NCBI GenBank assembly: GCA_025890175.1
Contig: JANPYM010000003.1
Span: 2,910,795-2,974,794 of the forward strand
Length of the DNA: 64,000 bases
Direction: 5' to 3'
Origin: Ciborinia camelliae
Lineage: Eukaryota > Ascomycota > Leotiomycetes > Helotiales > Sclerotiniaceae
In this document: positions 35,554 through 46,237 of the stretch, piece by piece
How the letters are laid out: each line of letters starts with the position of its first letter
Numbering within the stretch: position 1 is the stretch's first letter
Notes under the pieces: model-generated
What the model was told of the DNA's origin: nothing
Databases searched by the model: none
What the model saw: the letters and a program-made list of their open reading frames with translations, nothing else
Position numbers and translations under genes: made by a program

Positions 35554-38500
35554 ATGACGCGCAAACACTTCCTTTCGGATATCACAACAGCGTCCGATAA
35601 GGGAATTCCTAATGTTGTGTCAATCGTTCGGGGGGATGATGATGGTGATGTAAATTTCTGCTTTTTACATGATTCTACAGAACCTATAGAAATTGGACTC
35701 TTGGCACTAGGTACGTTCTTCTATCTATGTTCTATCTTTCCAGCAAACAGTTGGTATTTCTACTACGTGGACTTCGATGCTGTGTATATACTCAACTCTA
35801 CAATGTTCCATGTAAAATGCAATAATTAAAGGTTGTTTCCCATCATACTAACTTTAATAGATGTTTCTGAATACCCAGATGGGAATAGCTTCATGGTTTT
35901 CACCAAGTCCGACGGAGCTCCCAATGCCGTCATAGAAGCACTGAAACAACTCACACCTTCTCCATGTGGCGTACGTTTAATAGAGTTGATTAGCAGCATT
36001 TCGCAAAAGCTACTGAAGGCTCTCTCAACAGGTTCGCGAGAGAGTCCCATTAGCCTCGACGATGAGAATGAGGAACGTGAGGAGGAGGATGGGGCCGACG
36101 AAGAAAGTGACAATGACTCTGGTTTCCCCGATGATGACGAAGAGGATTTTCTAGGCGAGCCTACAGTGTATTCTTATGGACATCCTATATCGAAGCAGAC
36201 TATCAACCTCACGCCAGAGACTGCTGCACAACTGAATCGACGCATTCAGGCAGACGTGCGTGCTGTCAGAATGCTCGGTTTTCGAATAGGAATTTTGAGT
36301 GGCATGAAAGCTGAATCTCGGTGTTGTCTTCTCAGCATATCCATCCAAGCTACTAAGCTGGGTTTATCCGAGGAGGCTATGCACGCTTGGGATATAGAGC
36401 CAGGCCAATATTTGACACTACTTATACGATATTCTGAAGGATACAAACCCTACGAGTCAGTAATTGCTGAACCAGCAAAGAACAGTGGAATCGATTTCCG
36501 TGTCGGCGTCAGCAATGGTTACAAACCATCTGCAACTGCTGCTTTTTCCGCCTTTTCGGATGCAAGCAAAGCTGGGGTCAAGAATTTCAGTGACGATAGT
36601 TCTGTACCTCAGGAGGACACACAGGAACAAAGCAGAGGATTCTTCAACATTTTCATCAGTAGCTCTCTGAACGAATTCATCAACACGAAGATGATATCAA
36701 TACTGAAACTCCGCAACGCAACTGGTCTTGGGTGGGAAGACGCGAAAGTGTGTTTTGATGAACGACAAGGACGACCTCTCGAAGAAAATGCAGATTTGTT
36801 TTCCCACAGGCTTGACTCGCGCACAGATACTGCGGTTAAAGGTCATTCCTCTCGAATTCTATCTGACGATCACCTCATGGATAACCACGGGGGAAGCCTT
36901 TCGTTTCCACTTCTCGCGGGACAATTTGCATTGATGTATCTAGTTCGCTGCACCGAATTTTGTCTCGTTTGCCATGACAGAATCACGGGAGAATTTGAAG
37001 CACTCAAACCTTATGTCTGCGATAAACCCTTGTGTTTATATCAATATATGTCCTTGGGTTTTGGTCCCAGTGTCGAACATGTAGGTGGACTGTTAAAAAT
37101 GTGTATTCCCCCAAGTCAAACACTGACCGTGTCTAGGAGATTCAAACTCAGCCGATGGTTGTAGATCTTCTCATAAGCTTTTGTTATACTAGCGCTTGGG
37201 TAAGTGTGTCTGCACTGAAGCTCCCGGAGCCATGGCTAACTTTTAATAGGGCAGTCGCATCCGTGAGTACCCAACAGGCATGAGTCTTTCTGTCCCTTCT
37301 GCGATCGTCCAATCCATATCTTCTGCCGTCCCCACAGCTACGATAAATCATTTCAGTCCAGGCTCTATTCCCCATTTAAGCTCAAATGATCCGCGCAATA
37401 AAGTATTTAATGTTAAGTATGATGTTAAGGCTTATGAGGTTACATTCGAGCAACAGGATATTCCTGTTAGCAGAGGAGATTGGGTCCGTATTTTGGTTGG
37501 GCCAGGGCCAGGGCCAGGGCAAGGAGATTCCCTTACCCAGGCGTTCCACTTCAGAGTGGAAGATACATCATTGTTGCCGATTGTAAAACTCTCAGCACCA
37601 ATTGCGCAGAGAATTCAAATGGCTGCATACCAAATACCAGCAAACGGTTCCGTGCCAGCTGCTACTCCTCTTCCCAATACCATACTTGCGGCTCGGCTAG
37701 ATATTTACAATCGCAACTTCGATGACATGTCTCCCGCGGAAAAATGCAGTACTATGACGATGCTTCTTGAAACTCTGCCATCCATGAAGGAATTAAGAGA
37801 GTATATATACCACCAAAGTCGAACGGAGCAACCGAACCTTCGTAAATGGACAGAGCGTATATCTCCGGCTGCTTTAGGCTTACTTCGATGGGTCATAGCT
37901 TCTAATCGCTCATGCCTTGTTCAAGTCGATAAATGCCCTGGCCAGAATGATAGCGTTCTTGCTGAGGTGAAGATCAGACCTGACCAGAAAGTCTCTGAAA
38001 TTGGTGATAACTGGGTTCAATTTCGATTTGCACAAGGATCACCAGACAAGGAGCTTCGTTTCTTGAATGCCCTTAAGGCACAGCAGGCCAATTTGAGTTC
38101 AAAGTATCCTACTATGTTTGCTTTTCACGGTAGTGCACTAAAAAATTGGCACAGTATCATTAGGCATGGATTGGATTTCAAAGAAACCTTAAACGGGCGA
38201 GCTCATGGACACGGTGTTTACCATGCACAAGAGCAAATCACGTCATGTGGATATAGTAGTGGAGAAAATGGCGTAGTAAGTATCAGCTCCCTCTCCATTT
38301 ATCCATCGTCTAACCTTAATTTAGGGTTGCTGGCCTGGATCACAACTCAATGCTATGTCTGTAATGAGCATCAACGAAATCATCAATTGCCCTCGGCAGT
38401 TTGTTAGCTCGAGTCCCTATCTCGTAGTGCAGCACATCGACTGGATCCAATGCCGATACTTGCTTGTTCAAATTGACCTTCAAGCAACTGCATCTCCAGA

Positions 38501-39719
38501 GATCTCTACAAATTCTAGGTATGTTTGACGTGAAAAATCTTTCTATGGGAATATCTGGAGATCCATGGTTAACTATACTAACGTGTGTTTGCCTTATAGT
38601 TGTCTCAAATCTCAGGTCGAAATCGAGCAGGATCCCAAACACACAGCAAGAGCTATAAACGGTAAACCCATAGGCGTCCCCTACTGCGCTGCTTCCGTAT
38701 CCAGAGCATTTCGCACCGATAGCGTTGGTGACACTTCACCGTCCAAGAAACACAAAGGTTTATCTTCTCTTTTGAATGGAATAACCATTGTGAGCGAAGA
38801 AGAAGATATTGAGGATACAAATTTTCTACTCTCCGAAGACGAAGGCGATGTCGAAATATTGTAAGAAAATTAACCCCCCATCTAATATTTGCCAGTTTGA
38901 TCGTTGCAAGTGGAAACGGTCTTGGAATGGGAGTTGATGAAGTCATCGGCTGTCAGATTATTCGATTTCGTAGGCCATAGGTTTATGACTCTCTGCCATG
39001 AGTTACTTGATTGGTAAAGAATCCACTGACTTTGTGCCAGACATTCTAATTCGAAGAAGCCAGAAGCTTCAAAAACCGATTTTGTTCCTGGATCGCTTGA
39101 TCAAAACAGCCTTCCAATGCTAGATTCTCCAGTTTATGCTACCACGTCTGCAACTATGCGTCTTAACAGAGAATTGCAAACGATCCTCAAGGTACAGAAG
39201 TCTACACCCCTCCATGAACTGGGATGGTACATCGATGAAAAACTCGTTGATAATATCTACCAATGGATCGTCGAGCTACACTCTTTCGAGCCCACCCTAC
39301 CACTGGCCAAAGATTTAAAAGAATCGGGCCAAACAAGCGTTGTCATTGAAATTCGCTTCGGAAAAGAGTATCCCCACAGTCCGCCATTTGTACGCGTTGT
39401 CAAGCCAAGATTCTTACCCTTCATGTCGGGTGGTGGTGGTCACGTAACAGCCGGTGGGGCTTTGTGTATGGAGCTATTGACAAATTCGGGCTGGAGTGCT
39501 GTCTCCTCAATTGAATCGGTTCTCTTGCAAGTTCGTCTTGCACTCATGAGTACTGACCCAAAGCCTGCACGTCTGGAACACAGAGGTAAAGAGCAGCAAC
39601 GTGAATATGGAACTCAGGAGGCTATGTCAGCTTTCATTAGGGCCTGTAATATACATGGGTGGGAGGTACCTAAGGATTTCCAGGACTTTGCAGAAACACC
39701 TGGATCTAGTCGTTTTTAA
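35554..39719 (+). CDS. PARP-type ADP-ribosyltransferase fused to a UBE2Q-like ubiquitin-conjugating domain
   Basis: My model has seven exons: 35554-35710, 35861-37080, 37137-37199, 37250-38275, 38325-38518, 38600-38860 and 39041-39719. It is frame-consistent and gives 1199 residues. The N-terminal 450 residues are unassigned and include an acidic stretch (about 119-155). The PARP6/8-like catalytic domain has FAFHGS (His773) and GHGVYHA (Tyr804), then WPGS, INEIINC and DWIQCRYLLV. The position of the PARP1 catalytic Glu seems not to be Glu, which suggests mono-ADP-ribosylation. After an acidic linker with SPSKKHKG comes an E2 domain: TPLHELGWYIDEKL, then HVTAGGALCMELL with the likely active Cys1116, then WSAVSSIESVLLQVR, as in UBE2Q. 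Introns are 49-180 nt. The 180-nt last intron (38861-39040) has a CACTGAC branch site. Attachment of ADP-ribose and ubiquitin by one protein is my inference. Partners and substrate are unknown. Confidence 0.85.
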
Positions 39720-40775
39720 TCAGCCACTTCGAACGGCGGCCAAACTGACGTGGGTATTATTTATGCATTCCGAGTAGTAAAAAGCTGTCTTTGGTACTTA
39801 TAGAATTGATAAGTAACACAATATGACGGCGTTAGGAAAGGAATAGACACAAGGGTATTTCTAGGTCTGCTTTTGCTACTCTTCTTCTCTTATTTTCTGG
39901 CTGGCTGGCGTTGTGGAAACTCTATAGAGGAATATCATGATAAGATGACCTGGTGGATACATCCGGAAGATTGTATGGCGTTTACAGCAGAGGTGTATCT
40001 GGGCATCGCATGCGCAACGGCAAGGAATGGTCATGGTTCCATGAGTTGGCCGGTTCCTGCTACACATTACAGATAGTAGATTCCTCTAGTACCTGCAAAA
40101 AAATAACAATCATCATCAGATCTGATTTCTTTGCCAGTTTTAGTTTGTGATTTGTTACGGTGTTGTGGTGCTAGGAAATAATTTGTGGTGAAGAAATTCC
40201 CAACCTGGTTTTCACAACTGGAAGCATAGAGAAAAAGAGTGTGTTCAATTGTTGGGTACAGTGACAATACCTAGGTAGGTAATGAAAGGCTTATGATTCT
40301 TGAATGTGTTTGATTGGTTGGAATGGCTTGTAGTTGAATCCATGTGACTGACTTGAGATTGGAATCATTTGATATATTAAACTTATTTGAATGATAATTT
40401 CTCATGTATGAAAACTTTAGCCTCTGACAGTTTTGTCTAAAAAGATACTCCGGATAGACTGTCACAATGATGAGTGAGTGGAGGATGTGGAGGATGTGGG
40501 GGGAAGATTATGCATATATGAATATATGTATGCATTTGAAGATTTTAAAATAAGTTGTGACTTTCTTCTACTTTTATTGTGGGTATATAAGAACGGAATG
40601 ACAATGTAAGAATACCAAAAGAAATCAATGCCAGCCCACGCTTCCTAAACCGCCTAATAACAAAAATCGCCCGAGATACACCAATCGTTCCCATTCTCAC
40701 TACTCCTAACGCACTCATCCCGTCATCTACCAAATTTCAATCCAGAACTCGCACCCATCACGCCCCACCACGCAT
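39720..40775. other. Convergent intergenic region
   Basis: About 1 kb between convergent genes, without a recognisable gene. One CCTAGGTAGGTA motif lies near 40269-40281, and GTGGAGGATGT repeats near 40476-40500. Confidence 0.6.
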
Positions 40776-41676
40776 CTATACGTTAACCTTCTGTCCCCAA
40801 ATCATCTGCTCCTCACGTGCACTAAATGTGCTAACACCCAACAAGTGACGCATTTGCTCGGTACCCACAAGCATCTTCGTGCCCGCAACAAACCATCTAA
40901 TACCCTCGGTACAAGGTGGAGATGTAAGACTGCCCTGGTAAGTCCAGAAGGTAGCAACATTATTGATTTCTGTGAGTGCTTGTTTGAGATTTAAAGTCGT
41001 TGGGACTTTGGTGGTCAGGTCATGGAAGGAGGGGATAGAGGATAGGGCAAAAGACTCGAAGAATGTAGAGTTGGTATCGGTACCGTAGGCGACGGGATCG
41101 ATGCGGAGAGCGAGGACGGCGCGTTCTTTGCCCGAGGCTGTGGCATGCACAAGATGGAGCTCGGCTCTGGAACGGCCGCCGTCAATGGTGTGATCGGCGG
41201 GTGCGTGAATGTGCCAGCCTTTAAGATAGACGGTTTCGCTGTCGAAGGTGAAGGAAGGATTCCCGCTGAGGTCGGTGATGTTGGAGGTCAGGGAGAAGGC
41301 GGCGCCGTAACCCCAGTTGTACAGAGAACCCTCAGTAGAGTTGGGATAATTGAAGGTCGGGGTGTGTGTTTTTGAGAAGCCATCGGCGGTGCTAAGCTGG
41401 ATAGGGGATTGTTGGGTGCCGGTCTGGCAAGTGGTGTAGCCTGAAGGTAAAATGTTAGGAATAGGAATCAGGATGGAAAAATGGGACGAGATGCAATTGT
41501 ATTGAAGCGGGGAAGATAAACTTACTAGGGTCGATCATTCCCCAGTTATAGGCTGCGTCATATGCCCAATTGGAGGCCGCATCCGCTCTCTTCATAAGCG
41601 ATTCACCCGGGAGAGCATGCTGGGGACAAGCCATAACAGCTGATAAAAGAGTAGCGGCGATAAAGAATGCAGACAT
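40776..41676 (-). CDS. Secreted alpha-type carbonic anhydrase
   Basis: This enzyme interconverts CO2 and bicarbonate outside the cell. Two exons, 41676-41526 and 41440-40776, give 271 residues; the intron is 85 nt. A signal peptide covers about residues 1-16 (MSAFFIAATLLSAVMA), followed by a Lys-Arg site at 29-30 suited to Kex2 cleavage. The alpha-class signature is clear: QQSPIQL near the N-terminus, zinc-ligand histidines in WHIHAPADHT (His127 and His129) and ELHLVH (His146), and YQGSLTSPPCTEGIRWFV near the C-terminus. Spacing between the second and third ligands is 17 residues, as in bacterial-type alpha enzymes. The protein is complete, so activity is likely. It is isolated, without a cluster. 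Confidence 0.92.
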
Positions 41677-43790
41677 GATGAAAGCCTGGATGAATGTGAG
41701 ATTGAATGAATGAATGAATGAATATAATGGTTATGGATGACTTGATGCTATTGTGCAGGAGCGAGTCCATTTATACATAAAAAGTTCCTTCCATTATTGA
41801 TGAACTGAGATTACTTCTCTTGGCCAGTTCTCACAGCCATCTTTAACCCTTACTATTATTAAAAACTCGAAAGATAAAATATCACATAGATTGGAGAAAC
41901 GCACTTGGCTACCGAACTTAAGCCATCGGTGATTTCAATGGTATATACCGGCGTGTGGAATTAGATGGATATGGCATGCAAAATTGAAGATACGGTCTTC
42001 TTTCGCCAAGGCGAATATTAATTGGCAAATTTTGTGGCGCTTGCCAAGCCACAATTGTCTCGTGATCTTTGAACTCTATTATAAACGATCCCCTTTATGC
42101 GCTGCTGCTGGCGGCTGTGCATCTTGTTGCATTAATAATAAGACATCCAACATCGAGTTTTCAAACCTTAAAATCTACCATGGTCCATGACTCCATGACG
42201 AATCGAGGATTTCATACATCACGATGCATGTACGAGGTGTTCATTTGAAATTTCAGATGAAACACAAGATTGAAAATAGTGCTTAGTAGTGGCACGATAC
42301 CTACTAGGTATGTATCTGACAGGAACGGTTCTAGAGCCCTCAATATGCTTCATAAAACCCTCTAACTTAGGATTCGAAGTGTTGGGCATCCCTTAAAGGA
42401 GATATTTGAGACTTGAAAACATGTAGTAAAAGGAGAGGCTCAAAGAAAAGGTAAAAAAGCGGATTCTGCAACTACATTATTCGCAACTACCGGTACCTCC
42501 TTGATACCCGCCCCGCCCCGCCGTGCCCAGATCATGAATTTTTGGCGGGGGAAATTCTAGACCGCATCGCAATTATTGTAGATGACTGACAACAATGCGT
42601 GGGTCAGTAATAGACACTGATTGGACCCAAGTGCCATTGGCTTTCGCAGACTGCAGTCTAGCATATTGATTGCAACTTGCAAAACTATACAATCCCACGT
42701 ATTTCGTGCAATGGCCTACCGAGGTATGTAGAGTTATGATTGCGGGGGTTTGCGCAACTTTGTGTACTACAGTATATGATTAGAATAAGAATTGGCATAG
42801 TATATAGAGGCTCACCCGATGCAAATGTTCAAGTCCAAGTATCATGGAAGAAGCGTGCTATTTTATTCCTCGGAGGTTGAGTCAAAACTCTAGAGAAATC
42901 CTTTGCAATAGTACTTACCTACTACTTCAATAATAATATAATGATGACGTCTTGTTGGTCTGATAAAGCGTGGAAGCATGAAAGTATGGAAGCATGAAGC
43001 ATGAAACATGGAAGAAGTCACACCCGCTTGATAGATGCAAGCCTCTCCGCTAATAAAAAGGATACCTGTAGCTGATTCCATCATTCTGTTGTTCTGAATG
43101 GAATCAATTGAATATTCGTATGTTTTATTGATGTTGCCAATCAAACGTGGATATAGGTAGGTATGTACTACCTATGTATGACCTACCTTAGGCATATCAA
43201 TATATTGGAATTGAATGTTGGAGTAGCTCTATTTGATGCTAAACTATATGTAGCTTAGCGCCGGTGAAAGTTGCGATGAACTCCGAGTTATCATGCAGGG
43301 ATCATTATCATCATGCGCCTAGTAATTGGATTAGAATTTAGAACCATTTTCAATAGGTACTTACTATCTTCTGGTGCTTCTTTCCACTCCTCTCCTCTCC
43401 TCTCCTCTCTTCTGCTTTATGGGAATGGGAATAATGAACATTTGAAGTTTGTTCTGCCACCACTTATCATTTATCCCCCATACATTATCTATCCTCCACC
43501 GAGAACCTTGACAATTCAAGAAAATTCAACAACAATATACATACCTACCTGATAGTGTGGGCAATTAACCTCATGCTGAAACTCATGCCAATATCTTTAA
43601 ACGCTTCAAAAACCTTCTACTTATTTTTATCCTGTTGTCTCTTTCCTCGTTGTCTCTAATTCACACAAACAATACAACTGGGGGGAACTCTCTTGAGTCG
43701 AAAAAATTCACTCCTCGCCCTTCAGTTACGAACCTTTTAATAAACCTTTGCCCCGAGAGTATTTTACTTCGCGAATTCTTCTCGCAAGCC
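41677..43790. other. Divergent intergenic region
   Basis: About 2.1 kb. An (ATGA)n tract lies at 41702-41724 just upstream of the carbonic anhydrase start. GGAAGCATGAAG-type short repeats lie at 42970-43015, a GTAGGTATGTACTACCTA motif near 43155, and CTCCTCTC repeats at 43387-43412. The right part is probably leader of the Sds3-like gene. No gene seen. Confidence 0.6.
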
Positions 43791-45476
43791 ATGGCTATGA
43801 GTCCTTCTCCTCAAATGTCCCCGACAACGTTCGGCAACAAAGCTGAGAGACAACGATCCAACTCCCCACCTCCGCATCAACTATCGAAAAGGGATAAACG
43901 TCGCTCTATGCTACAAGAAAGGCTTGCCGAAATGACAACTAGTTTTGCTTCGAACCGAGATCGTCATTACCGCGACCAACTCCAAGGATTGCAAATCGAT
44001 ATGAATCTCATTCAGGAAGCTGACGTCCATGGCAAATTTCCCCTCCCAGATGGCAATGAGGTTGGACCATTAGTTGCAGATGGTCTAAAGAAAGTTAAGG
44101 CAATTATTAAACATCCATCTGCTGCTGGAAAAGAGTATGAATCCTTTGCGCGGGAAATCAACAACGCCATGGAGGAGAGAGACGTCGCATTGACTACACA
44201 CATGGTACGTTGAACTGTTTCCCTTGGGTATCTCTCTCTACGAAAGACGCAAAGGCTAATTCTCGGTTTACAGAGAGACTACGAGGTTAGAGCAAATGAA
44301 ATCGAATCCAGCTATGCCTACCGAATGCGACTCGCAGACTTAGAATACAAAGCTTTGATGGCAACGTTAAGAGATCGTTTGATTAATAGCGTCGTCAGCA
44401 AGAAAGCCCGTCTATCGAAAGACAAGGAGACAATTGAGATCGGAGAGAGCAACGCTTTACTTCTACATCCAAGCCAATTTGGTCTCGCCAATCCTGCTAG
44501 CCCTGGCGGGATGCATTCTAAAAGAGCTTCAAGGCACCGCCGGGAAGCTGAAGAATTACCTAATATCTTCGACAGCTCAAAGCGCAAGAGAAAGGGCATC
44601 GATGGCGACGAATCTCCAGCTCCATCAAGACAACGTATGGACAATGGCGGTAGTACTCCAATATGGTTCTCGGAGCGAAATACAAACACATCCGTGCAAG
44701 TTGACGCATCATTATACAGCATTGATAAGCTCTTTACGGATAAAGAGCTCGCGATGACATACAACCAAGCAGCTCAAGCATCATACGCATACATGGTTCG
44801 TCATGCACCATACGAGGATGACAACAACAGCCCTCAAAATGGCAGATCCGATTCCAGTTCCGACACTGATAAGATGAATACAACAGCTGGGGATCCTGAG
44901 AATGATGGCCCAGATTCTCCTCCTGCCGCACCTACAATGGAACGCCAACCATCGCATGCCACTAGGAGCACACGTGCCAATTTAAATACAGGCACAGGAA
45001 TTGATATTCTTAGTGACTTGGCATACCCTGGCAATATGGCAGCAATCACAAAACAAATCCCTAAACTACCACCACTTCTCGCCTCAAATATGCAGAAAGG
45101 ATATGTGAAGGGAGATGCTGCCAATCAGCCTCAAGGATTGGCACCTGATGAGGTCAATGCCGAATTGGAGATTATCAGAAGAGGTCGCACATACAATGAT
45201 GAGCGGGGCTTTGGCAAAAATCTTGACTTGGAAAACGGCGGGAAAAGTCTTCTCGAAGCAGTCAGCACACCAAGAAGGGCTCAAACCTATTACGTTAGGA
45301 GTGATAATAAAGGCTCAATGTTGAGCAACCTACGAGAAGAACTCGGCGGAGACCCAATGTCAAAGCAAAGCTCTAGGGGCGGCAGTGAAGTCGGAGGGAC
45401 ACCGATGTCAAGACAAAACACTGCTGAGGGAACCTCTTCAAGGGCGGGTCGGGGAAGGAAGAATCTATTAATTTGA
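43791..45476 (+). CDS. Sds3-like histone deacetylase complex subunit
   Basis: This is probably a nuclear subunit of an Rpd3/Sin3-type deacetylase complex. Two exons, 43791-44204 and 44274-45476, give 538 residues; the 69-nt intron ends in TTTACAG. An N-terminal SKRDKRRSMLQERLAEM block precedes a helical region in which the paired segments FAREINNAMEERDVAL and YRMRLADLEYKALM are split by the intron. This resembles the Sds3 coiled-coil region and is followed by SNALLLHPSQFGLANPASPGG, which I recall from fungal proteins annotated as Sds3. The remainder is polar and disordered, with a KRKRKG nuclear-signal-like stretch and a Gly/Arg tail. The frame is open upstream to about 43635. I chose the ATG in GCCATGGCT at 43791. 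The family call rests on remembered motifs. Confidence 0.62.
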
Positions 45477-46138
45477 GAAGAAAAGTTCATTCACTGTTTG
45501 ATTATCTGTACATTCTTGGGTATTAGAGAGCGTTGGCGTTGGGGAAAGGAATATGATGAGAAAGGCTGAATCTTATTATATCATGGTTTGTTGTATCAAA
45601 CAACAACTCTGGCGTTATATATCTCAAGTATTTTTCGTCGTTCTGACAACCCGTCTTTACCAACTACTCTTAAGAGATATTATCTCTGAGATCAAAGGAG
45701 ATAAAGCCCGTAAATTGAAATTCCAACTTCAACTTCACTTCACAATGAGTATTCAATCTAATAATCACTCTCATCATATCACTCCCGTCCCAGGTGGAAA
45801 GCACTTTATATATATCCTGGGTGTCTCGAACATTCATAAACCATAGTAGAACATGAAAACGGCACAGTATCTTTTTTGATAAAGGACAATAATCGAGAAT
45901 AAATAGTATGAGCAATTGGAACCTTACTAACTTTTATTCGGACTTGACCAATAAGAGATCTGCTATGAAATTGATCCTCTACGGCTACGGATGTGATATC
46001 ATCTCATGCGTTTCCCCCCGCCCCCCTTCCGCTCCGCTCCTCCTTGTACGTACGTACGGAGTAGCCAAATACTGATTGGCCCATCATCACGCCCTCTCGA
46101 AAAAAAAAAAAAAAAATCGAAAAAAGATAAAAGGTTGG
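45477..46138. other. Intergenic region between the Sds3-like gene and tRNA-Glu
   Basis: About 660 bp of 3' flank. It includes a poly-A run at 46100-46116 that reads as oligo-T on the minus strand, downstream of the tRNA. Confidence 0.6.
46100..46134 (-). terminator. RNA polymerase III terminator of tRNA-Glu
   Basis: On the minus strand a TTTT run follows the tRNA within about 10 nt, then a T6 and a run of about 17 T residues. Such runs end RNA polymerase III transcription. Confidence 0.7.
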
Positions 46139-46237
46139 TTCCGGTACGGGGAATTGAACCCCGGTCTCCCGCGACCTGATTGAAGCTCGAAAGCTTCGAA
46201 TGAGAGGCGGAAATGCTAGCCACTACACCATGCCGGA
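46139..46237 (-). tRNA. tRNA-Glu (anticodon CUC) with a 27-nt intron
   Basis: The coding strand begins TCCGGCATGGTGTAGTGGCT and carries the loop CCTCTCA with anticodon CUC. A 27-nt intron follows base 37. The T arm is CCGGGGTTCAATTCCCCG and the discriminator is A. The exons total 72 nt. Pairing shows a C6-A67 mismatch in the acceptor stem and a U-G pair at 27-43, so it is slightly weaker than a standard tRNA-Glu. Confidence 0.9.

Noticed and set aside
38981..39013. An extra 33-nt exon in the PARP/E2 gene
   Set aside because: It keeps frame, but the following intron would be only 27 nt, too short for fungal splicing. A single 180-nt intron with a CACTGAC branch site fits better.
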